This document shows, piece after piece, positions 21,256 to 31,432 of a stretch of DNA of 64,000 nt (position 1 is the stretch's first letter; every line of letters starts with the position of its first letter). The stretch is from Dendrobium chrysotoxum (Eukaryota; Streptophyta; Magnoliopsida; Asparagales; Orchidaceae). The position numbers were made by a program, and so were the translations under genes. The stretch is taken from positions 36,697,774 through 36,761,773 of the forward strand of contig CM034314.1 in the NCBI GenBank assembly GCA_019925795.1. The letters are read 5' to 3'. Below the pieces are notes generated by a model. That model did not search any database. It saw only the letters and a program-made list of their open reading frames with translations, and had not been told where the DNA came from.

Positions 21256-21990
21256 CTACACCTCCTCCTCTCTAGTTGATGTAGTGGGACACGTATAGAA
21301 ACCTGACCTAACATCTTCTAGTAGAGTGGATGGGTCATAACCTTCAACTGGGGGCCTAGGGCCTAGTGCTGGTGTTTGATCAGTTCTGGCTTGATTAATT
21401 CTCGCCATGTAGTAGTCAAGATGATGTATTGAAGATCGCATTCTCATCTTTACAACCTCCATCCTTTGAGCAATAAGAGATGGGTGGAAACGATTTCCAC
21501 CAGGGAAGGGGTTCGTAGAAGGAGCAATGAACTTTTTAGTAGCCTTAGACTTGACATGCTTTAAGGCTTTCGCCTCAGCAGTCTTTCTGGTATTAACAGC
21601 CTTCTTTCTGACTCTACGAAGGTAGTTCTTCATTTTATTCTTGCTGACCTTGCTGACGACAGGGGTCCTAGAACTTGACCCAATCTTAGGTTGAGATGGT
21701 AGCTCTTCTATCATTGAGTTCTGGTTCTTATCCACCTGGGCAGAGCATACAATGGGTAAAGGGGAGACATCGGCCTCCATGTCAGAGATGGGGGAGTCAA
21801 CTCCTGACCCTAATGTAATCTCAACCAAGGGGATATTCTTTCGTATTCCGGCAGACATATCAATCATTTCTTCTCCGTCGACTGATAACTTGAAGTCTTA
21901 GAATTGTATTTCAAACTGGATGAAATTACCAGAAGTGATTCTTTCTACTATCAAGTTTCTATCTATGGAGAAGATGAGTTTCCTAGCCAT
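21256..21990 (-). pseudogene. Unrecognised 245-codon ORF of the giant element, one internal stop
   Basis: In element sense an ATG at 21988-21990 opens a frame beginning MARKLIFSIDRNL. It runs to a TAA at 21898-21900 after 30 codons and then stays open, with an internal Met at 21867, for 203 more codons to the stop at 21256. The N-terminal part is acidic and Ser/Pro-containing. The middle (about residues 110-150 of the full frame) is strongly basic (KNKMKNYLRRVRKKAV and AKALKHVKSKATKK), as in a nuclear-localisation or nucleic-acid-binding segment. The C-terminal part holds RFHPSLIAQRM and GPRPPVEGYDPSTLLEDV and ends in acidic residues. No zinc knuckle, protease or polymerase motif is seen. I do not recognise the family. 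The sense orientation and length in an element otherwise made of repeats suggest a gag- or ORF1-like protein, but that is inference. Confidence 0.55.
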
Positions 21991-22139
21991 TTGAGTGCTT
22001 AATTTCCTGAGATTAATGAATAATAATTTGAATTAGTTAATCTTGAATTTGAATTTGAATTTTAAACTTGATTAATGTTATTCAAAATTTGATAATTCAA
22101 TCATGTTAAGTTTAGATTCAAAATAGTGGTTCGTAGAAT
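21991..22139. other. Leader before the ORF, no gene
   Basis: TTTGAATTTGAA-type low-complexity sequence between the reading frame and the 250-bp repeats. Confidence 0.4.
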
Positions 22140-23390
22140 TGACAAGAACTTAAGGGTTGAACCCGACACTTTCGCTACACCAATTACCTTGGGGCAAAAT
22201 GTCAAAGTTCAAACTCGAACTTGAATTCAAAATTAGATTTAAAATTTAAGATGAAAATCAAATTTGAACTTAAGGTTGAAATTATATTTTGAATCAAAGT
22301 TGGATTTGAATTTGAACTTAAGGTTGAAGTCAAATGGACCATTCTTCAAATTTTGTGACTCAACAGGCTGAGTTTTACCCAATCATGTAGGTGCACAAAA
22401 TCGATATGAAAGATCCAGGGATCGGGCTCGACTCTTTTCATTTCACCAATTGACTTGGGTCGAAATGTCAAAACCTGATCAAAATTGAATTGATTTTAAA
22501 GTGGAGATCAAATTCAAATTTTAGGTTGAAATTATATTTGGACTCAAATTTTGAATTTAAACTTGAACCTCAAGTCAAATGAATCTTTCTTCAAATTTTA
22601 TGACTCAACAGATTGAGTTTCACTCAATCATATAGGTGCATGAAATTGATATGAAAGATCCAGGGATCGAGCTTGACTCTTTTCGTTTCACCAATTGACT
22701 TGGGTCGAAATGTCAAAGCCCAAATTTGAGTTTGGAATCAAATCTAAATTTAAATTCAAAGTCAGAATCAAACTTGAATTTGATGTGAAAGTTAAATTTG
22801 AATTAAGATTGAATTTGGTTTGAAACTGGATTTAGACTCAAGGTTAGAACTGAACGAATCTTCTTCAAAATTTTGAACTCAACATATTGAATTTTGTTCA
22901 AATATGTAGGTTTAACAAATTAGCCTGAAGATCCTAATGCTTGACTCTTTGCACACCACCAAGCAATTTAGGGGTGAAATGTCAAAGCCTAGAATTGACT
23001 GAAGAGTTTTGAATTTACGTTGCATATGTTCAATTACAACAGAATGTTATAGAAGACACATGACAACGACTATTGAAATTGATTTGAAAAATCTTAAAAG
23101 AGATTTAAGGAAAATTTGAAAATCTGGCAGAATCTCCCCTTATTTTGAAACTCAATGTGTTGAATTCGTATTCAACATAAAGGTTTACAAATTTTGGGGG
23201 AAATCCTTAAAAGTCGACCCGACTCTTTCATCCAAAAGAACTGTTTAGGAATAAAATGTCAGAGACAGACTATACCAGAAAGGTTAAAGTTTTAAACTGA
23301 ATTTGGAAATATAAATTTTTGTTGGAGGCTTAAAACTTTGATTTTGAGACTGAAAGATCTTTTTGTATATTGTGAAACTTAGCACACTGT
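22140..23390 (-). repeat. About 250-bp repeats in the 5' leader of the giant element
   Basis: A block 'cgactctttcgctncaccaa' with 'gggncgaaatgtcaaag' about 30 bp on recurs at about 22163, 22427, 22672, 22939 and 23217, spaced 245-278 bp. A sixth copy is at 33148, on the far side of the Sirevirus. Removing that insertion puts it 227 bp after the fifth. The filling is 'aatttgaattcaaa' type low-complexity sequence. Confidence 0.8.
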
Positions 23391-25047
23391 TGAAAGTTCG
23401 AAAGGGATGTTAAGCCCTACTGAACTAGTCCCGAGGCTAACCAAGAGGGGGGGTGAATTGGTTATTTAAAAATTTCACGATAACAACAAAAATCTTTTCG
23501 ATACTTAGCAGCGAAAACAAGTAAACAATAACGAAAAGATCAACCAACGATAATCACCCAAGCAGTTTATATTGAAAAGTAAAGTGCAAAACTGAATCAG
23601 AAAAGCAAACCAGATTTTATAGTGGTTCGGTCAACTTGACCTACATCCACTCCTCGGAGCCTCCCCTCCGGGTATTGCACTAAACGAAAGTGACTCTCCT
23701 TTTGCTCCCACAGCAAGGCGGAGAAGCCTGTACAAAACACCTCCTTTTCACCACACGGTGAGGCAGAGAACCTGACCTCCTTTCGCTTCCTCCTGAAGCA
23801 GGCAGAGAACCTTCGAACTCCTTTTGCTTCCACCTGAAGGGGGCAGAGAATGCTGGATCTTCTTGCAAACGATCCTCCCACGAAGAACACCGACTAGACG
23901 ACAGACGACGAGCGGAGAAGACGACTCTGATCCGTGCTTGGAGAAATCTTAGTGAATCCCTCACTAACTCCCCCTCACAAGATCTCTTCTCTCTCTCCCA
24001 ACTCTCTCTTCTCTCTAGGGTTTCTCAGGCAAGGAAGGCAGCAAAAGATTTTTCCAAAAATTGGAAAAAGTTCTTTTAAAGGAGGGCTTAAAATTTGCCC
24101 TAAATCTCAACTGGTCGGCCAATATCGTCCAGGACGATCGGTAGATCGTCCTGTACGATCAGTTCAAATTCAGCTGATTCAGTCTGGACGATTAGGCTCT
24201 TCTGGACGATCAGTAGAAAAAGTTGTTCATATCGTCCCGTACGATACTACGATCGTCCGGGACGATTAGTGCAAATTGAGGAAAATCGTCCAGAAGACAG
24301 TTCGGGTCGTCCAGAGAAATCTGTGCTGGACGACCAAAAAATGACTTGATCGTCCAGGACGATTTGGACATCGTCCTGTACGATTAGTTCAAAAAGGCCC
24401 AAAATCGTCCTGAACACAGTTCGGGTCGTACAGCTGAAATGCACAAGACGATCACGATCGTCCGGGACGATCCTGCGATCGTCCAGGACGATGTGATCGT
24501 ATCAATTAAACATTAATTGCTTTCCTTAATTACCAGACTAATTTAGGCATGATTGTAGTGCATCGTCCAGGACGATACACGTATCGTCCGGGACGATCAG
24601 ACCAAAATACTTAAAATAAAACTTGCCTAACTTAATCTGGCAGCTGGAAATTTCCGATTTGAGCATATCGTCCCGTACGATCCAAAGATCGTCCAGGACG
24701 ATCTGCTTAATCAGACCCTCTTAACTTAGTCGCCCTAATTAGGGTTTCTGTTTTAACTGGATCGTCCAGGACGATGCTACTATCGTCCAGGACGATCTGA
24801 ACAAAATTTTAACAGAAACTCTAATTCACTCAATCTCTCTCCCTGAGTGTGTGTGTGCAAGGTTACTTAGCTAGGGAATCAGTTACATTACAATTGACTC
24901 AATAAAAGGAAAAATCATACATTTGACACACTTGGACCCGATCTTGAGTTGGCTTGAGTAGCTCGCGGTCTTTTGTGCCTGAAACTGATTAGCCAAGCAA
25001 AACACACTGGAAACTTGTTTGTCATCATCAAAACCAGATTTGCAACA
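23391..25047 (-). repeat. 3' LTR of the Sirevirus
   Basis: Identical in length to 31433-33089. In element sense U3 runs from 25047 leftward through the paired palindromes. An 'aaaccctagagagaagag' leader-like segment near 24000 marks the likely R region, preceded by the TATA-like 'cctttaaaagaac'. Confidence 0.95.
24124..24796. promoter_or_regulatory. Fourteen paired 15-bp palindromes in Sirevirus U3 (3' LTR)
   Basis: ATCGTCCnGGACGAT or ATCGTCCYGTACGAT starts at 24124/24145, 24231/24252, 24349/24370, 24458/24479, 24562/24583, 24667/24688 and 24761/24782. Each pair is offset by exactly 21 bp and pairs recur every 94-118 bp. Half-sites ('tggacgat', 'gggtcgtcc') lie between. This places them upstream of the likely TATA, as an enhancer would be. 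Confidence 0.9.
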
Positions 25048-25062
25048 ATCTCCCCCTTTTTG
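25048..25062 (-). other. Polypurine tract 1 of the Sirevirus
   Basis: The minus strand reads AAAAAGGGGGAGAT, touching the 3' LTR. Primer for plus-strand DNA synthesis. Confidence 0.9.
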
Positions 25063-25228
25063 ATGATGGCAAACATTTGTAAAGTAGTCTGAAAATAAAA
25101 TAAAACTAAGAAATCAAACAAAATAAATATTTTTTAAATTTTCATTTAACAGCTCAAATAATACAGAAAACATGACTCAGAAAATAGAAACAGACTCAGA
25201 AAATAGAAATAGACACGACTACAACTGA

Positions 25229-25240
25229 CTCCCCCTTTTG
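25229..25240 (-). other. Polypurine tract 2 of the Sirevirus
   Basis: The minus strand reads CAAAAGGGGGAG preceded by TGATGT, a second copy of the PPT motif about 180 bp upstream of the first. Multiple PPTs are reported as a Sirevirus trait. Confidence 0.75.
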
Positions 25241-26504
25241 ACATCACAAAAAGGAGGAGGGAAAAACAGAACACTGAAATAAAACATAACATAGAACAAC
25301 TACAAAAGCAGGAAACTGATCAAGCTGCTCGAGTAAATTAGAATTTTTCCTTGATTTTATATTCAAACCAATAAGAGAACGATTGACAGCGCTGAAATCC
25401 AGAAAAGGTTGAAAAAATTGACTTTCGTAACTCCTACCCCGGGCACCTTATCGATGCACACCTCTTTCAAAACAAAAATCCGATTCAGAAGAAAGGACAT
25501 TAGATTTGAAAAGAGATCCTTTCAAGCCTCGTTCCAGAAAAATATCTGATATAATAGTGTTACAAAGTAAAAAATCAGAAATCAAGATTTTCAAACTCAA
25601 GCTTTTGAACGTATTAAGTGACACACGAGTTTTTTTCTAAGACATTTAAAGATCTGAAAGAGAAGAAAGCTTAGGTTGGGCTCATTTTGTGCCTCTTTTT
25701 TTTTCTCAATTTATTTGGCGCACTGCGCATCTTTTGATTTTTGATACACTTTGTGTATTTGGCATTTTCGCATCTTTTCAGTTTTGGGCTCATTTTATGC
25801 CTCTTTTTCAATTTGGTTGGCGCACTGCGCATCTTTTGTAAGCTTTCTCCTTTTCATAATCATTAAAGAGTCTCAGCTGTGAATCTATCTTCCAGACATA
25901 GGAGATGACTCTCCATAGTAGGGAAGAATGATTCACAAAACAAAAAACCACACATCATATGATAAATGCAATCACTTGGTTTTAGAAAATCAAACTAATG
26001 ACTCAAGACTTTGAAAAACACTAGTGATATGAGGTAGATTACTGTAGGAAGATAAAATAATCTCTATTTCAAAAAAACTAACATTTTAATTTTGAAGAGG
26101 ATTTTTATCCAAAAGAACCCATACACCAGTAAAGGAGTTAGAGGAAGAGAAACAATCATCAATGTTTCTTCCCTTTAACAGATTCAATGGAATCAATCAC
26201 TGCTTACCAGCTTCCAAATCAAAACAAGGTAAAAACTCCCAGTCAGAAATTCAGATTATCAGAAGTAGTGAGCGGTGATCAGATTTTGAAAAACATAAAA
26301 CAGTAAGTGCAAGATATGAACCAGTGAATAAAAACAGGTATAAAATCACATCAGAGTAAATACTCAAATCAAACTAACAGTACGGCTAAAACGAAAATCA
26401 ACAAAAGACATAAAAACAACTGAAGGCAAGTAATCAAACCAAAAACTAACTAACAGAAAAACAGACTACCAGTCAGAACAATCAGAAATCAGCAGTCATC
26501 AGAA
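25241..26504. other. Sirevirus 3' non-coding region
   Basis: About 1.26 kb between the end of pol and the PPTs without an envelope-like reading frame. Apart from the palindrome array nothing was recognised. Confidence 0.6.
25670..25850. repeat. T-rich array of small palindromes in the Sirevirus 3' region
   Basis: GCGCA-c-TGCGC (25718-25728, repeated near 25825), ATACAC-ttt-GTGTAT (25744-25758) and GGCTCATTTTGTGCC-like motifs are separated by 'atcttttgattt' and 'ctctttttc' spacers. It has the same layout as 20381-20535 of the surrounding giant element. Confidence 0.75.
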
Positions 26505-29500
26505 TCAAGCATTTATATCAATCACTCCTAATCTGGTTCTCAAAATGATGAATGAGTCAAAGGCCAGTGGTTTAGTGAATATGTCAGCCAGCTGATTTTC
26601 AGTTGCTACATGATGTAGCTCAATGTCCCCTTTTGTAACATGGTCCCTAATGAAGTGATGCCTAATGTCAATGTGTTTGGTCCTAGAATGTTGGATTGGA
26701 TTCTTAGAGATACAGATGGCACTGATATTATCACACAGAACAGAAATTATGCCAATGGGTACTCCTAAATCCAAGACTTGTTGTTTCAACCAAAGAACTT
26801 GGGCCACACAACTTCCTAAGGCAATGTACTCAGCTTCAGCAGTGGAAAGTGCAACTGAGTTCTATTTTCTACTGGACCAGGAGACTAACGACTGTCCTAT
26901 GAATTGACAAGTCCTAGAGCTACTCTTCCTATCCACCCTACACCCCGCAAAGTCAGAGTCAGAATATCCAATGATCCTAAAAGAGGTGTTGTGCCTAGGG
27001 TACCAAATTCCTAGGTTTGGGGTCCCTAAAAGATATCTAAAAATTCTCTTTACAGCAGTCAGGTGGGACTCTTTAGGATCAGCCTGAAAACTAGCACAAA
27101 GACAGACACTAAACATGATATCGGGTCGGCTAGCAGTCAGGTAAAGCAGTGAACCTATTATCCCTCTATACTTCTTCTGATCAACAGATTTTCCATTTGA
27201 ATCCTTATCTAACTGAACTGAGGAGGGCATGGGTGTATTGATTGGCTTGGCTTTGTCCATTTCATATTTCTTCAAAATGTCCTTAGTGTATTTTGATTGA
27301 TTGAGAAAAGTTCCATCATCTATTTGCCTTATGCTAAACCCCAAAAAGTAGGACAATTCTCCCATCATACTCATCTCAAAGTCCTTACTCATTATTTTAG
27401 AAAACTCATCACATAAATATTTATCAGAAGATCCAAAAATTATATCATCAACATAAATCTGGACAATGAGTAAGTCATCTCCTATTCTCCTCAGAAAAAG
27501 GGTGGTGTCTACGCTCCCCTTAACAAACTCTCTTTCTAACAGGAATGTGCTAAGCCTCTCATACCAAGCTCTGGGTGCCTGTTTCAATCCATATAAGGCC
27601 TTTTTTAATTTATAGACATGACTTGGATATTGGGAACTCTCAAAACCTGGGGGTTGTTCTACAAAAACATCTTCTTTAATTACCCCATTTAAAAAGGCAC
27701 TCTTGACATCCATTTGAAACAGCTTAAATCCCTTGTAACAGGCAAAGGCTAGTAGCACTCTAATGGCTTCCAATCTAGCTACAGGGGCAAAAGTTTCCTC
27801 AAAATCTATCCCTTCTATCTGATTATACCCCTTAGCCACCAATCTTGCCTTATTTCTCACCACCACACCAGAATCATTCATCTTATTCTTAAAGACCCAC
27901 TTGGTTCCCACAATACTTTGGTTTCTAGGTCTTTCTACTAACTCCCAAACATCATTCCTTACAAATTGATTCAATTCTTCCTGCATAGCTAAAATCCAAA
28001 ACTCATCCGACAAGGCTTGATTGATGTTGGTGGGTTCAGTCATTGAGATAAAGGCAGAATGGTTTACTTCCTTCCTAAGTCCATGCCTAGTTCTAACACC
28101 TTCAGAAGGGTCTCCTAAGATCAGTTCTTTAGGATGACTCGAAGAATATCTCCAATCTCTAGGCAATGTGGTTTGAGATTCTACCCTTTCCTCCAAATTT
28201 GTATTTCCAACTCCTTGGGTAACCTCAACAATCTCTTCATCTTCTACTTCAGATCTAGACTCCTTAGGATCAGATTCATCAAACACTACATGGGTTGTTT
28301 CTTCCACCACCAAAGTCCTCCTATTGAACACCCTAAAGGATTTCCCCATACTTGAATATCCTAAGAACACTCCTTCATCAGATTTGGGGTCAAATTTTCC
28401 TAAGGGTGACTTCCCGTTGTTTAGAATGAAAACCTTACAGCCAAAGACATGGAGGTGGGACAGATTTGGAGTTCTACCCTTAATGATCTCATAAGGTGTC
28501 TTGTTCAGCTTGACTCTCACATTTACCCTATTCAGCACATAACAGGCAGTGTTCACCGCTTCAGCCCAAAAGTATTTAGGAAGTGAATACTCGGCAAGCA
28601 TGGCTCTAGCGGCTTCCACTAAGGTCCTGTTCTTCCTTTCAGCTACCCTGTTCTGCTGAGGGGTCCTAGGAGCTGAAAAATTGTGACTAATCCCATGATT
28701 CTCACAAAAACTTCCAAATCTTTCATTTTCAAACTCCCCTCCGTGATCACTATGGATGGTAATAATCTCACATCCTAACTTCTTCTGAATCCAAGTAGAG
28801 AAAGATCTAAACTCATCAAATGACTCAGATTTGTGTGACAAAAACTTAACCCAAGTGAACCTTGAATAATCATCAACAATCACAAAACCATAGACTCTCC
28901 CCCCTAAGCTGGCAGTGCTAATGGGTCCAAAGAGGTCCATATGAAGAACTTCTAAAGGTCTAGAGGTGCTAATGTCCTTAACTGAGTGAAAAGAGGACTG
29001 GACTTGCTTCCCCAACTGACAGGCACCACACATGTGATCCTTAGTGAACTTAAGCTTGGGCACACCTCTAACTAAGTCCTTTTGGGTGACTCTCCTAAGG
29101 GTTTTCATACTGGCATGACACAATCTCCTATGCCATAACCAAGACTCATCAGCAGCAGTTTTTAAGCAAATTAAATTATCAGATTTAATGCTACTTACAT
29201 CCAGCTTGTAGACGTTGTTGATCCTTTGCCCCTCCAAAACAACTTCATCATTTAAGCTTAAAATGCAGCCAGTGGGCAGGAATTTGATGTTGTATCCCTT
29301 GTCGCAGAGTTGACTAATGCTCAGCAAGTTGTGTTTCAGTCCATCTACAAGCAAAACATTATCAATCACAAAATTCTTTGAATCACCAATCATACCTGTG
29401 CCTACCACCTTCCTGGTGGTGTTATCTCCAAGTGTAACCTTGCCTCCAGCTCTGGCCTCCAGCGAAATGAACTGATTTGCATCTCCAGTCATATGTCTAG

Positions 29501-29555
29501 AACATCCGCTGTCCAGGTACCACATGCTCTCACGAGGTCTTGTGTGAGAGCACAC
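26505..29555 (-). pseudogene. Sirevirus pol: protease, integrase, RT, RNase H; one nonsense codon
   Basis: Open for 897 codons from just after a TAG at about 29556, then a stop at about 26861, then in frame again to 26505, about 1,016 codons in all. Protease active site DSG is at about residue 15 (WYLDSGCSRHMTGD). The GAG-pre-integrase HHCC finger is at about residues 140-185 (WHRRLCH, CGACQLGK). The DDE integrase core follows (LHMDLFGP, HSDHGGEFE, NRVAERKNRTL). The RT begins near residue 530 and has YVDD at about 700. The RNase H part has DSDFAG, then TAEAEYIALGS after the stop, and KHIDIRHHF near the end. This is the copia order. The stop is TAG in the SRK-NSVALS stretch of RNase H, where relatives have a glutamine codon, so a single C-to-T change explains it. 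The frame differs from gag. Confidence 0.93.
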
Positions 29556-29566
29556 CTATAAAATCA

Positions 29567-31377
29567 TCAAATGTCAGTCTTAGGAACCCAAACAGGTTTG
29601 GGTTCTTTCTTATGAAAAGAAGAATGCGATGCATGTGTGCTGTGCTGTGCAACAGGCAGTTTGAGTCTCCACACCCAATGTGTACTACGGTGAACAGTAC
29701 AAGTGTGTGATATGTGTCCTAACATGCCACATGAAAAACATCTAACACCAGAAAAAGGATTAACTAAACATCGTGAGTGATAGTGCCTCTTCCTAGTAGT
29801 GTATGAAACATGCTTTGAAGAACTTGCAACAGAATTTTTAAAAGGTGGCGGTGTATAAAATTGTTCAAAAGTAGGCGGTATTTTGTTATTTTCAAAAGAA
29901 CTGATTTTCACTTTAAAAAACTCAATGTGTTTGTTTAAACTTCCAATTTCAAATGTTTTTGCACTTTCAATACTTTCTAACTCAGATGCCAAATCATTCA
30001 CTTTCTTAAAAGCAAGTTCTAATTCAACATGCGCTGTTTTTAACAAGTTATACTCAACAATTAAATCATAATGCTTTTTATTCAATTCATCAAACTCATC
30101 TAGTAAAGACATATGATTGCTATCAATGGTGGAATGATCCTTAATCAACACTTCATGCTCTTTTTGCAAAGTCAGATAATCTAGTTTCAAACTAGCATGG
30201 GTTTTCTTAAGCTTCCTATATGATGTATAAATCTTTTCAGAAACTTCAAATAACTGATCGTAAGTAAGCTCACATACCTCTTCCTGGTCGGACTGACCAG
30301 GGTGATCATCAGCCATCAAACACAAGTTTGTTTCCTCCTCTTCAGCTTCAGTCTCAGAAGAGTCGGATGCAGAGTCTGCCCAGAACGCCTTCTGAATCCG
30401 CTTCTTGTCCTTTCTGAACTTTGGTTTCTCCTCACCCTTCTCCTTGCTTGGATGAGCTTTAAGTGTCGGACAATCAGCCTTAATGTGTCCGGGCTTCCTG
30501 CATTCAAAACAAACCGATTCAGATGAACCCTTAAAGTTTTTATTGAACTTACCCTTGTTCCACTTCTGATGGTTCTTATGTTTCTTCCTTAGAAAGCTTT
30601 TGAATTGCCTTGTGATTAAGGCAACATCATCGCTATCAGACCCGGAAGTGCTAGCATCTGAATCTTTGGCCTTTAGTGCCACTGTCTTCTCTTTCTTGCG
30701 TTCACCTGCATCAAGTTGCCTTTGGTTCACCCCTTGCTCGTAAGCAATGAGTGATCCAAGTAAGCTGTCAATAGAGTAAGTATTTAAATCTTTGGATTCA
30801 GTAATAGCAGTAATCTTAGCATCATAAGAAGCAGGCAAACATCTAAGAATCTTGTTCACTCTTTCGTAGTTGGTAAGTTCTCTACCTAAAGCATGCAAAG
30901 AGGTAACAATCTGAGTGAACCTTGTGTACATTTCTGAAATAGTCTCACTAGATTTCATGCGAAAAAGTTCGTAATCATGTAACAAGATGTTTAACCTAGA
31001 CTGTTTGACTTCAGTTGTACCTTCATATGTTATACATAATCTATCCCAAATCTCTTTTCCCGTTGTACAAGTAGAAACACGCATATAGTCCTCAGATTTT
31101 AAAGCACAAAAGAAACAGTTCAAACATTTGGCATTTAACTGTGCTAAATCACGATCATCAAACGTCCAATCAGCAAACAGCAATTCAGTTTTCACATTGT
31201 TAACCATTCGAAAAGGTGGTTCGTACCGTCCTTAACTAACATCCACATGCGATAATCAATAGACTGAAGAAAAGTAGACATGCGTATTTTCCAAAAATCA
31301 AATGGAATGTTATCAAACAACGGTGGTCTAGTTATAGAATAACCTTCAGCAGTATTACGATTGTTACAGTTAGCCAT
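29567..31377 (-). pseudogene. Sirevirus gag, frameshifted once
   Basis: The start MANCNNRN at 31377 begins a frame that breaks after about 50 codons (VKDG) at about 31225. The protein continues in another frame from about 31224 (YEPPFRMVNN) to a stop at 29567. A one-base loss explains this. The first 200 residues are a UBN2/copia gag domain (DRLCITYEGTTEVKQSRLNI, ETISEMYTRF, YERVNKILRCLP). A CCHC zinc knuckle CFECRKPGHIKADC follows, then an acidic stretch and a coiled-coil-like region rich in L, E and K (about residues 310-450 of the longer frame), then a second knuckle CFSCGMLGHISHTC. Gag forms the particle that packages element RNA. Total about 600 residues, long as in Sireviruses. Confidence 0.92.
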
Positions 31378-31417
31378 GGATCAAATTCAAAAGTTTTTAA
31401 ACAGAAATTTTGAATCC

Positions 31418-31430
31418 GGCTTTGATACCA
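31418..31430 (-). other. Primer binding site of the Sirevirus
   Basis: The minus strand reads TGGTATCAAAGCC, 2 nt inside the 5' LTR. It matches the initiator methionine tRNA 3' end used by plant copia elements with one apparent mismatch (TATCAGAGC is usual). Confidence 0.9.
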
Positions 31431-31432
31431 CT

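Noticed and set aside
26665..26907. Plus-strand frame of 80 codons within pol
   Set aside because: Antisense shadow of the RNase H coding region.
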